Position numbers and translations under genes: made by a program. Positions 1 through 6,084 of a stretch of 16,951 nucleotides of DNA are shown one piece after another (within the stretch, counting starts at the first letter, position 1; each line of letters begins with the position of its first letter). A model generated the notes under the pieces. The model worked only from the letters and a program-made list of their open reading frames with translations, was not told the origin of the DNA and searched no databases. Source of the stretch: Bacillota bacterium (GTDB taxonomy: Bacteria; Bacillota; Clostridia; Christensenellales; CAG-138); assembly GCA_023461495.1 (NCBI GenBank), contig JAEYLA010000044.1:1-16951 (forward strand). Direction: 5' to 3'.

Positions 1-150
1 CGCATCTTTGCGTTTGACCCTTCCGCCTGCTACAACCGCCTATGCGGGCTGGAGGGCGCGATCCGCGGCGTACGCTGGCGTGATTTGCCGGAGGACGTCA
101 AAGCCGGTCTCAAAGCGTTCTACAGGCAGCACCGCCCGGGGAAGGAATAG
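1..150 (+). CDS. C-terminal end of an unidentified protein (5' partial)
   Basis: Reading frame 1 is open from the first base and ends at TAG 148-150, giving the last 49 residues of a protein whose start lies left of the window. The visible part starts RIFAFDPSACYNRL and ends FYRQHRPGKE, is basic near its end and contains two cysteines and no membrane segment. I do not recognise the family. No other frame is open over the same bases in a more gene-like way, and a hairpin with a short T-run follows at 209-235. That supports a real gene end, but the function is unknown. Confidence 0.5.
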   Translation, partial: RIFAFDPSACYNRLCGLEGAIRGVRWRDLPEDVKAGLKAFYRQHRPGKE

Positions 151-208
151 CGCCCCCAAATTTGTATGCGGATTCCCCTGCCTGCGCACGCTATGTACAA
201 CGCTAAAC

Positions 209-235
209 AAAAAAAGCGGCGTTCGCCGCTTCTTT
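209..235. terminator. Two-way intrinsic terminator
   Basis: A perfect inverted repeat AAGCGGCG-TT-CGCCGCTT spans 214-231. On the minus strand it is followed by seven T residues (the A-run at 209-215), which makes it a good terminator for the DUF1540 gene ending at 261. On the plus strand a CTTTT tail follows, so it may also stop transcripts from the partial gene ending at 150. Confidence 0.75.
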
Positions 236-260
236 TCCATGCGAAAGGCACGCTGCCCGG

Positions 261-434
261 TTACTTTTTCTTATAGGAACCGCACAGCGTCTCATCTTCC
301 GGATTGCCGGTGTTGCAGCTGTTACATGGTTTGACGACGATGCGGTTCAAATCGCACATGCCGCCGTTCTGCCAGTAGGAACAGCTGTTCACCTCACATC
401 CGATGGTTTGCTGCCCCGCTTTGTTGTCATGCAT
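261..434 (-). CDS. DUF1540 Cys-rich miniprotein
   Basis: This 57-residue protein has the spacing of the DUF1540 family: IGCEVNSCSY at 11-20, MCDLNRIVV at 26-34, CNSC at 37-40 and ETLCGSY at 48-54, six cysteines in all. The family occurs in Gram-positive, mostly spore-forming bacteria and probably binds metal through its cysteines; its function is not established. I chose the ATG at 432-434 because AGGAGGT lies eight bases upstream. A longer frame to 476 adds 14 residues but has no ribosome site of this quality. The gene is divergent from the glycosylase gene at 533 and ends just before a strong terminator, so it is probably transcribed alone. Confidence 0.8.
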   Translation of the reverse strand: MHDNKAGQQTIGCEVNSCSYWQNGGMCDLNRIVVKPCNSCNTGNPEDETLCGSYKKK

Positions 435-532
435 GGTGTTTACCTCCTGTTTTCTTATGATCGGGTTCGATCGCATTTAGTATGCGGCACAGCGGTACAC
501 AATATACAAAAAATCAGAAAGGGAGCGTGTGC

Positions 533-1027
533 ATGCAAATTCTTCACAGCCTTCCGCCAGCGGCGGATAAAAACGCGCGCATACTGGTGTTAGGCTCCAT
601 GCCGGGCGCGCAGTCGCTTGCGGCAGGGCAATATTACGCGCATCCGCGCAACGACTTTTGGCGGCTGATGTTCCATGTATTAAATTTGCCCGATCCGCTA
701 AGCTATGAGGCACGCATTGCGGCGCTGCTCCATTCCGGCATCGCACTTTGGGATGTGATCTATGCGTGCGAGCGTGAAGGCAGCCTGGATAAAAACATCA
801 AAGCCGCGGCGCCAAACGACATCCCCGGCTTTTTAAACGCGCACCCAGCTGTGAAAACCATATGCTTCAACGGCACGATGGCGCAAAAGATCTATTTTAA
901 AAATTTTAAAGCACAGGAGGGCATTGCCTGTGTGCTGCTGCCCTCCTCCAGCCCCGTGCCAAGGCGGCACATCCGCACATTCGAAGATAAGCTCGCAAAG
1001 TGGCACGAAATAGCGCGCTACCTCTGA
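533..1027 (+). CDS. DNA-deoxyinosine glycosylase (UDG family 6)
   Basis: The 164-residue product matches hypoxanthine-DNA glycosylases of the uracil-DNA glycosylase superfamily, which remove deaminated adenine (deoxyinosine) from DNA and start base-excision repair. Visible motifs are GSMPG at 21-25, YYAHPRNDFW at 34-43 (the Asn is the family 6 hallmark), LWDV at 72-75, CFNG at 111-114 and LPSSSP at 136-141. The length fits the family. The start at 533 has GGGAG eight bases upstream; an ATG at 482 in the same frame lacks a ribosome site and adds 17 atypical residues. The 3' end overlaps the convergent zur-like gene by 10 bases, with no terminator between them. Substrate choice between deoxyinosine and other deaminated bases is inferred from the family. 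Confidence 0.88.
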   Translation: MQILHSLPPAADKNARILVLGSMPGAQSLAAGQYYAHPRNDFWRLMFHVLNLPDPLSYEARIAALLHSGIALWDVIYACEREGSLDKNIKAAAPNDIPGFLNAHPAVKTICFNGTMAQKIYFKNFKAQEGIACVLLPSSSPVPRRHIRTFEDKLAKWHEIARYL

Positions 1028-1452
1028 TCCTTTTTCTCTTGATCCTGATGCGTACATGCGTCGCAATATCCGTAAATCTCCAGATTGTGCCCCACAACCT
1101 GAAAGCCTTCCTCTGCCACCTTGGGCGTAAAATGCCCCAGCGGGCAATCATCCACAGGCACAATGCGCCTGCAGCCCATACATACGGCATAATGCCTGTG
1201 CGCGCTGCGGTTGATTGCGTATACCGCCATATCGCTGTTGGCGACGGCGATCTTATCCACAACACCTTTTTCCACAAGCAGTTCCAGGCTTCTGTAAACG
1301 GTGGAGAGCCATACGCTCTCCCCTGTTTTTTCGATTTGAGAGAAAATCTCCATGGCGCCCAGCGGCTGCTGCGCCCCCTCAAGCGCCTGCATGATCAGCG
1401 CCCGGGGCCGGGTGCGCTTGATCTCTTTAGGCCAGTTCGACTGTTCCTTCAC
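1018..1452 (-). CDS. zur: Fur-family regulator, probably the zinc repressor Zur
   Basis: This 144-residue protein has the Fur layout: an N-terminal winged helix (about 1-80, with recognition-helix motif STVYRSLELL at 50-59) and a C-terminal dimerisation domain with HRHYAVC at 85-91. Two CxxC pairs, C91/C94 and C130/C133, make the structural zinc site. Zur binds operator DNA when zinc is plentiful and shuts off zinc uptake. The Zur assignment rather than Fur or PerR rests mainly on context: the gene ends a znuACB operon. The GTG start at 1450-1452 overlaps the znuB stop as GTGA, and AGGAGG lies eight bases upstream, so translation is probably coupled. PerR or a manganese sensor cannot be excluded from sequence alone. 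Confidence 0.85.
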   Translation of the reverse strand: MKEQSNWPKEIKRTRPRALIMQALEGAQQPLGAMEIFSQIEKTGESVWLSTVYRSLELLVEKGVVDKIAVANSDMAVYAINRSAHRHYAVCMGCRRIVPVDDCPLGHFTPKVAEEGFQVVGHNLEIYGYCDACTHQDQEKKDQR

Positions 1453-2282
1453 GCAGGGTCGCCTCCTTTTCGCGCATGTTCTTTGTGCGGATACGAAAGT
1501 AGCGAGCGTACAATGAGTATGACGATGAGCGTCACTACGCCAAGCAGCACGATGGTGCCGCCGGGCCTGAGCCGCGCGTAATAGGCGATGAACAGCCCTG
1601 CGACCGTAAAGAATACCGCAAAGCCGATGGAAAAGAAGAGCGTTGTCCGGAAGCTTTTGCGAAGCTGCATGGCGCAGGCAACCGGAATCACCATAAGAGA
1701 CGATACCACAAGCGCCCCAACCGTGCGGGCCGCAATGGAGACGGTAACGGCTGTGAGGATAGTAAACAGAAAACTGACCGTTTTTACAGGCACACCTGCA
1801 AGGCGCGCGGCGCGTTCATCCAGCGCCAGATAGAACAGCTCCTTATATAGCAGCAAAAACGCCAGCATCACCGCCACGCTGATGGCGACCACCAGCAGCA
1901 GTTCAAAATCGCTGATGGAAACGATGCTGCCAAACAGGAAGCTGTTGAAGTTCGCGGCGTTTTTGACAAAGCCGGAAAGCACGCCCGCAAGGCCGATACC
2001 TGCGGACATGATGATGGCGATGGACATCTCCGCGTATTGGGGCATACGTTTTCTCACGGCCTCAATACCAAGCGCTGCGAAGATCGTGGCAACTACCGCG
2101 CCCAATATGGGATTGACGCCCATTACAAGCCCACCCGCGACGCCCGCAAGCGAGGTGTGGGAAAGCGCATCGCCGATCATGGACAGGCGCTTTAGCACCA
2201 CGATGATGCCGATGCAGGGGATGATGACGGCAAGCAGCACGCCCGCAAGGAGCGCCCGCTGCATAAACAGATACTCAAGCAT
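1449..2282 (-). CDS. znuB: Zinc/manganese ABC transporter permease (ZnuB type)
   Basis: A 277-residue polytopic membrane protein of the ABC-3 family, with about eight to nine hydrophobic segments. The family-typical stretch LSMIGDALSHTSLAG lies after the second segment (about 33-47), and the cytoplasmic loop DERAARLAGV is the likely contact with the ATPase. It forms the channel through which metal released by ZnuA enters the cell. The start at 2280-2282 has GGAGGAGG five bases upstream; a frame extending to 2342 only adds residues overlapping znuC. It lies 13 bases after znuC and overlaps the zur start by four bases. Zinc rather than manganese is inferred from the His-rich ZnuA and the Zur neighbour. 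Confidence 0.9.
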   Translation of the reverse strand: MLEYLFMQRALLAGVLLAVIIPCIGIIVVLKRLSMIGDALSHTSLAGVAGGLVMGVNPILGAVVATIFAALGIEAVRKRMPQYAEMSIAIIMSAGIGLAGVLSGFVKNAANFNSFLFGSIVSISDFELLLVVAISVAVMLAFLLLYKELFYLALDERAARLAGVPVKTVSFLFTILTAVTVSIAARTVGALVVSSLMVIPVACAMQLRKSFRTTLFFSIGFAVFFTVAGLFIAYYARLRPGGTIVLLGVVTLIVILIVRSLLSYPHKEHARKGGDPA

Positions 2283-2295
2283 CGAAACCTCCTCC

Positions 2296-3027
2296 TTAGT
2301 GCTGGCAGCAGACAGGATGCTTGTGCTTGTGCGCAAGCTCATGCGCGACCTGTTCCAATCCCAATTCTACCAATGATCCTTCCTCCAGGCAAAGTACGCG
2401 CGAAACATAGCTGTTCGCCCGCCCCATATCATGCGTCACCATCACAATAGTGAAGCCTTTTTCGCGGTTATAGCGGGAAAGCAGCTGATAGAGCGCCTCC
2501 ACCGTCTGCGCGTCAACGCCCGTGGTGGGCTCGTCCAAAAGCAGCAGCTCCGGCTCGTTGACCAGAACGCGTGCGAGCATCACGCGCTGCTGCTGCCCGC
2601 CGGAAAGTTCGCCGAACAGCCGCTTGGCATATTGCTCCATGTGCACCTGCTCCAGCGCGCGGCGCGCCGCTTCCCGGTGGCTTTTGTTCGGCATACGGAG
2701 CGGGCCGATTTGCGCATACAAATTGGCAAGCACAATTTCCTCTGCCGTAGCGGGAAAGCCCGTATTCCCCCGAAAGCCGTTTTGCGGCACAAACCCGACC
2801 CTGGGCCAGCCTTTCAATTGCGCGACCGCCTGCCCGAACAGGCAGACGCTGCCCTGTTTGGGAGTAAGCTCGCCTAAGATGAGGCGCAGCAGCGTGCTCT
2901 TGCCCGACCCGTTGGAACCGATAATAGAGACAAAGTCCCCTTTGTTGACGGTAAAGTCCGCATGGTCAATAATCCGCTCCCCGGTATAGCCAAAGCAAAC
3001 ATCCCGTACTTCAATGATGGAGGCCAT
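2296..3027 (-). CDS. znuC: Zinc ABC transporter ATP-binding protein (ZnuC type)
   Basis: A complete 243-residue ABC ATPase that powers metal uptake. Visible motifs are Walker A GSNGSGKST at 37-45, Q-loop VPQNG at 80-84, signature LSGGQ at 141-145, Walker B LLLLDEP at 161-167 and the switch His in VTHD at 197-200. The last residues, HELAHKHKHPVCCQH (229-243), are rich in His and Cys and could bind zinc. Start ATG 3025-3027 has a purine-rich AAGGAGGAGG directly upstream. It sits 39 bases downstream of znuA, with a short GC-rich imperfect hairpin in the gap, and 13 bases before znuB. Confidence 0.92.
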   Translation of the reverse strand: MASIIEVRDVCFGYTGERIIDHADFTVNKGDFVSIIGSNGSGKSTLLRLILGELTPKQGSVCLFGQAVAQLKGWPRVGFVPQNGFRGNTGFPATAEEIVLANLYAQIGPLRMPNKSHREAARRALEQVHMEQYAKRLFGELSGGQQQRVMLARVLVNEPELLLLDEPTTGVDAQTVEALYQLLSRYNREKGFTIVMVTHDMGRANSYVSRVLCLEEGSLVELGLEQVAHELAHKHKHPVCCQH

Positions 3028-3066
3028 GCCTCCTCCTTCTGCCCCGCGCGATAGCCGGGCCTTTCA

Positions 3067-4020
3067 TTATAGCAGCGCCGCTTTGAGCGCCTCCAGGTTT
3101 TTGTACATCACGCTCAGGTAATCGTCCCCGGCCCCACGCTCGCTGTCTGTGAGCCCTTCAACGGGGCTTAGTACCGCCGTATTCGCGCCGGTTTCCTCGG
3201 CAATGGCGTTGGCAACGTCGGGACTTAGCATCTCTTCAAAGAAAATAGTCGTCACATTCTTTTCACGGGCAAGCTCAATGATTTCCGCCATGCGCTTAGG
3301 ATCCGGCTCCGAGTCGGGGCTGAGCCCTTCAATGCCGATCTGGGTGAGCCCGTAAGCCGCGCACAAATACCCGTAAGCTTCATGCGCAACGATGATCTCC
3401 TGATGGGAAACGCCTGAAAGCGTGTCGCGGAACGCCTTGTCCAACGCATCGAATTCCGCCGCCCATTTCTCGTAGTTCGCCTCATAATAGGAAGTGTTTG
3501 CGGCATCCGCCTTGATAAACGCGTCCTTAATGGCCGCAAGCTCCAGCTTTGCATTGTTCGGATCCAGCCACACATGCGGGTCAAAGTCGTGCTCTTCTTC
3601 GCCCGCTTCTTCCTCCGCGTGCGCCTCCTCGCCTTCGTCCTCATGTCCGTGGCCCTCTCGCAGCGCAATGCCCTTGGAGGCCTCCACTACAACAAGCGCG
3701 TCGTTGTTTAAGGACGCAAGGATATCCTCCGCCCAATGTTCCATTCCAGCTCCATTATAAACAAACACGTCCGCATGCTCAAGTCCGGCAATATCGGAGG
3801 CCGCGGGTTCCCAATCGTGAGGTTCCGTTCCATCCGGCACCATCACAAAAATATCCGCCTTTTCCCCGCCGATTTTCTTTGCAAAATCATACATGGTATA
3901 AAAGCTTGCATAAACGGAGAGCTTGTTATCCTCCGCCCGGCTCTGCACATCGGGCGCTCCGCAGGCGGTAAACAGCGCGGCGGCAAGGAGCAGCGCAATC
4001 AGTTGCAGCATTTTTTTCAT
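3067..4020 (-). CDS. znuA: Zinc-binding lipoprotein of ABC transporter (ZnuA/AdcA type)
   Basis: A 317-residue cluster A-I (ZnuA/TroA family) solute-binding protein. It has a lipoprotein signal (MKKMLQ, hydrophobic 6-18, lipobox FTAC with Cys20), so it should be anchored outside the membrane. Likely metal ligands are H68 (TEPHDW), H149 (DPHVWLDP), H213 (VAHEAYGY) and an acidic residue near E263. Between the first two ligands lies a His- and Glu-rich loop (about 123-146, REGHGHEDEGEEAHAE onward), as in zinc-specific members. Two adjacent ATGs are possible; the second (4018-4020) is six bases from AGGAG and gives a normal signal peptide. It is the first gene of the operon, directly behind the promoter and operator at 4043-4091. 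Confidence 0.92.
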   Translation of the reverse strand: MKKMLQLIALLLAAALFTACGAPDVQSRAEDNKLSVYASFYTMYDFAKKIGGEKADIFVMVPDGTEPHDWEPAASDIAGLEHADVFVYNGAGMEHWAEDILASLNNDALVVVEASKGIALREGHGHEDEGEEAHAEEEAGEEEHDFDPHVWLDPNNAKLELAAIKDAFIKADAANTSYYEANYEKWAAEFDALDKAFRDTLSGVSHQEIIVAHEAYGYLCAAYGLTQIGIEGLSPDSEPDPKRMAEIIELAREKNVTTIFFEEMLSPDVANAIAEETGANTAVLSPVEGLTDSERGAGDDYLSVMYKNLEALKAALL

Positions 4021-4042
4021 CATGATCTCCTGTGGATATATT

Positions 4043-4079
4043 TGCGAACAATTCGCATTCGCATTATATATCTTTCGCA
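4043..4079 (-). promoter_or_regulatory. Putative Zur operator at the znu promoter
   Basis: Four copies of the hexamer TTCGCA lie in 37 bases: one inverted (4043-4048, TGCGAA) and three direct (4052-4057, 4058-4063, 4074-4079). The first two form a 15-base inverted repeat, TGCGAACAATTCGCA, whose 7-1-7 arms match at six of seven positions, the usual layout of Fur-family boxes. The cluster covers the -10 region and the probable transcription start of znuA, where a bound repressor would block polymerase. The motif differs from the Bacillus Zur box, so the assignment is inference from position and symmetry. Confidence 0.6.
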
Positions 4080-4091
4080 AGCTGAAGTCAA
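4063..4091 (-). promoter_or_regulatory. Sigma-A promoter of znuACB-zur
   Basis: On the minus strand TTGACT (4086-4091) and TATAAT (4063-4068, exact consensus) are separated by 17 bases. The -10 is about 42 bases upstream of the znuA start. It is one of the strongest promoter matches in the window and overlaps the putative Zur operator. Confidence 0.85.
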
Positions 4092-4159
4092 GTATGCCGT
4101 GTTCTCGGCGGTTTTAGGCACTTCTATACAAAGCTTACAAAAAAACAGCCGCCGGGCGC

Positions 4160-4186
4160 TAAACGAAACCTGAAATTTACCGATAT
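4160..4186 (+). promoter_or_regulatory. Sigma-D (FliA/sigma-28) promoter of motAB
   Basis: TAAA at 4160-4163, a spacer of 15 bases, then ACCGATAT at 4179-4186. The Bacillus sigma-D consensus is TAAA-N14-16-GCCGATAT, so only one position differs. It lies 47 bases upstream of motA, as expected for a late flagellar/motility operon. Confidence 0.85.
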
Positions 4187-4233
4187 AACTATAACAGTGG
4201 AATTACAGGCAGTTGCATGTTGAGAGGTAGAAT

Positions 4234-5040
4234 ATGGGCATTGCCACGATTATAGGAATCGTATTCGCGTTCGGCGCGCTACTTATGGGCTTCATTCTGG
4301 AACATGGCGATATCATGTCCCTGTTTATTCTGAGTCCTGGCGTTATCGTCATCGGCGGTACGATCGGCGTGCTGTTTATCGCGTTTTCCATACAGGATAT
4401 TATAAAAATGCCCGCCTTGATTGGCCGCGCAATGAGCAACCCGAAGGTGGACTTGCAGGGCACGATGGATACCATCATTGATATTGCGGTGCAGGTCAAA
4501 AAATCCGGTATGCTTATTTTGGACCAAATGGTACGCGACCCCGCGTTTATCAAGCAAAACGATCCGTTGCTCGTAAAAGGGCTTACACTTTTGATGGACA
4601 AACTCGATAAGGAAGAATTGCGCGAAATCCTCGAAAACGACCTGCGTGTCGAAGAGCAGATCAAAAAAAGAGAGATCTCCATATTTGAGGCGGCGGGCGG
4701 CTACTCCCCGACGCTGGGCATTATCGGTACGGTTCTGGGGCTGATTCAGGTATTGTCCAACATGGGGACGCCCGACGAGCTCGCAAAATCCATCGCGGTT
4801 GCATTCGTTGCGACTTTGTACGGCGTGGTATTTGCAAATCTTGTTTACCTGCCCATCGGAAGCAAGCTGACCATCCGGATGAAAATGGAACGCGTTACAA
4901 AGGAAATGGTGATCGATGGCGTCATGGCAATCAACGATTTTGAAAGCCCGATTGCTATCCGCGAACGCCTGAACTCCTACCTCAAGTTCAACGGCAAGAA
5001 AGCCCCGGCGGCAAGAGGGGCGGGTGGAGCCGATGAGTAA
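4234..5040 (+). CDS. motA: Flagellar motor stator protein MotA
   Basis: This 268-residue MotA/TolQ/ExbB-family protein forms, with MotB, the proton (or sodium) channel that drives flagellar rotation. There are four membrane segments: about 3-21, 30-50, 157-177 and 187-208. The large cytoplasmic loop (about 52-155) carries the charged residues that touch the rotor protein FliG. P159 (YSPTLGI) and P207 (YLPIGSK) correspond to the two conserved prolines of MotA. The ATG at 4234 has GAGAGGT six to seven bases upstream. Its last codons overlap the start of motB by eight bases, so the two are translationally coupled. No other flagellar genes are in the window. Confidence 0.93.
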   Translation: MGIATIIGIVFAFGALLMGFILEHGDIMSLFILSPGVIVIGGTIGVLFIAFSIQDIIKMPALIGRAMSNPKVDLQGTMDTIIDIAVQVKKSGMLILDQMVRDPAFIKQNDPLLVKGLTLLMDKLDKEELREILENDLRVEEQIKKREISIFEAAGGYSPTLGIIGTVLGLIQVLSNMGTPDELAKSIAVAFVATLYGVVFANLVYLPIGSKLTIRMKMERVTKEMVIDGVMAINDFESPIAIRERLNSYLKFNGKKAPAARGAGGADE

Positions 5041-5863
5041 GCGGGACGCCCACGAAGAGGAAAATCATGAGGGCGGCGGTGAACGGTGGCTCATTACCTA
5101 CTCGGATTTGATCACGCTCCTGTTGGCGCTTTTCATCATGATGTACGCAATGAGCTCCGTGGATGCGGACAAATACGCGGCGCTTTCCGAACAGCTTGGG
5201 CAAACGCTCAATCCCAGCGCCCAGATGGGGAATGGAAACGGAAACGGGAACGGCAATGGAAATGGGAACGGGACTGGCACCGGCGGCTTTTTGGAGGGCA
5301 CTATTATCGGCATTTCCGGCCAAACGGACCAGGCGCTCGCGTCGGTCGGCCTGAATACCAAGACCATCAGCGTCAATGATCTTCAGAAAGAGCTCAACAA
5401 CCTGATTACCACAAGCGGCCTCAACGCTTACGCAAGCGTACACAAGGAAGACCGCGGCATCACATTGAGCCTGGTGGAGGGCATGCTCTTCCAATCCGGC
5501 TCCGCGGACATCAACCCCAGCGCAAATGAAGTGCTCAGCCAGTTGATCGTCATCATCCGCTCAGTGGACAATTACATCCGCGTGGAAGGTTCTACGGACA
5601 ACATCCCCATCCGCACGGCAAAATTCCCCTCCAACTGGGAGCTTGCTTCCCAGCGCGCCATCAATGTGGCAAAAATGCTTGTGGAGGAGGGCGTTGATCC
5701 CACCCGTATTTCGGTGGTCAGCTACGGCGAATATCGCCCGGTAGCCCCCAATGATACGGAGGAACACCGGAAACTCAACCGCCGCGTGGATATCGTATTC
5801 CTCAACCAGGCGCTTGACAAATACGAGGTCGGCAACGAGGACAGCACGGAGACAAGCGATTAG
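5033..5863 (+). CDS. motB: Flagellar motor stator protein MotB
   Basis: A 276-residue partner of MotA. One membrane helix follows a short acidic cytoplasmic tail, and it holds the ion-carrying Asp25 in YSDLITLLLALF (23-34). The C-terminal OmpA-like domain (about 145-257) binds peptidoglycan and anchors the stator; visible motifs are EGSTDN at 185-190, SNWELASQRA at 200-209 and HRKLNRRVDI at 245-254. Between them lies an unusual linker of alternating Asn and Gly (about 66-81) running into a Thr/Gly stretch. I chose ATG 5033-5035, inside the motA end; a GTG three codons upstream is possible. A strong terminator follows. Confidence 0.93.
   Translation: MSKRDAHEEENHEGGGERWLITYSDLITLLLALFIMMYAMSSVDADKYAALSEQLGQTLNPSAQMGNGNGNGNGNGNGNGTGTGGFLEGTIIGISGQTDQALASVGLNTKTISVNDLQKELNNLITTSGLNAYASVHKEDRGITLSLVEGMLFQSGSADINPSANEVLSQLIVIIRSVDNYIRVEGSTDNIPIRTAKFPSNWELASQRAINVAKMLVEEGVDPTRISVVSYGEYRPVAPNDTEEHRKLNRRVDIVFLNQALDKYEVGNEDSTETSD
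5228..5287 (+). repeat. Hexanucleotide (Asn-Gly) microsatellite inside motB
   Basis: Imperfect six-base units of the form GGNAAY run through these 60 bases in frame and encode alternating Gly and Asn, then Gly and Thr (residues 66-85 of MotB). Because the unit is six bases, gain or loss of copies keeps the frame and only changes linker length. The third-base variation between units suggests the tract is not freshly expanded. Confidence 0.85.
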
Positions 5864-5884
5864 TTCTTTGATGCACAGAACCAG

Positions 5885-5918
5885 AGCGGCCCGCACGGAA
5901 ACATGCGGGCCGCTTTTT
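5885..5918 (+). terminator. Intrinsic terminator of motAB
   Basis: A perfect 11-base stem (AGCGGCCCGCA with TGCGGGCCGCT), an eight-base loop and a TTTTT tail, starting 21 bases after the motB stop. Confidence 0.93.
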
Positions 5919-6084
5919 GTTCGCTGGAAAACGCCTTGGACTTCGCCAAAGAACTGGCTGCCGCCTGTGCCGGGATAAGGCAGGAGAGGATTGCGTCCGC
6001 CAATCAAGATTTCTGTCTCCATCAAGTTTTCTTCCCTTCCCGCATAGTATTGCATAACCGCTATTGGTGAAAGGACTCAACGCA

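Noticed and set aside
4096..4115. GCCG/CGGC hairpin followed by GGTTTTA considered as a terminator
   Set aside because: The stem is only four bases and no gene on the plus strand ends upstream of it.
5228..5287. Short tandem repeat considered as a CRISPR-like or intergenic array
   Set aside because: The units are six bases without spacers and lie in frame inside motB.
5561..6055. Minus-strand frame of 164 codons opposite the motB end and its terminator
   Set aside because: It passes through a perfect terminator stem and is antisense to the OmpA-like domain; no family resemblance. The rest of the gap, 5919-6084, shows nothing beyond the ribosome site of the C45-like gene.
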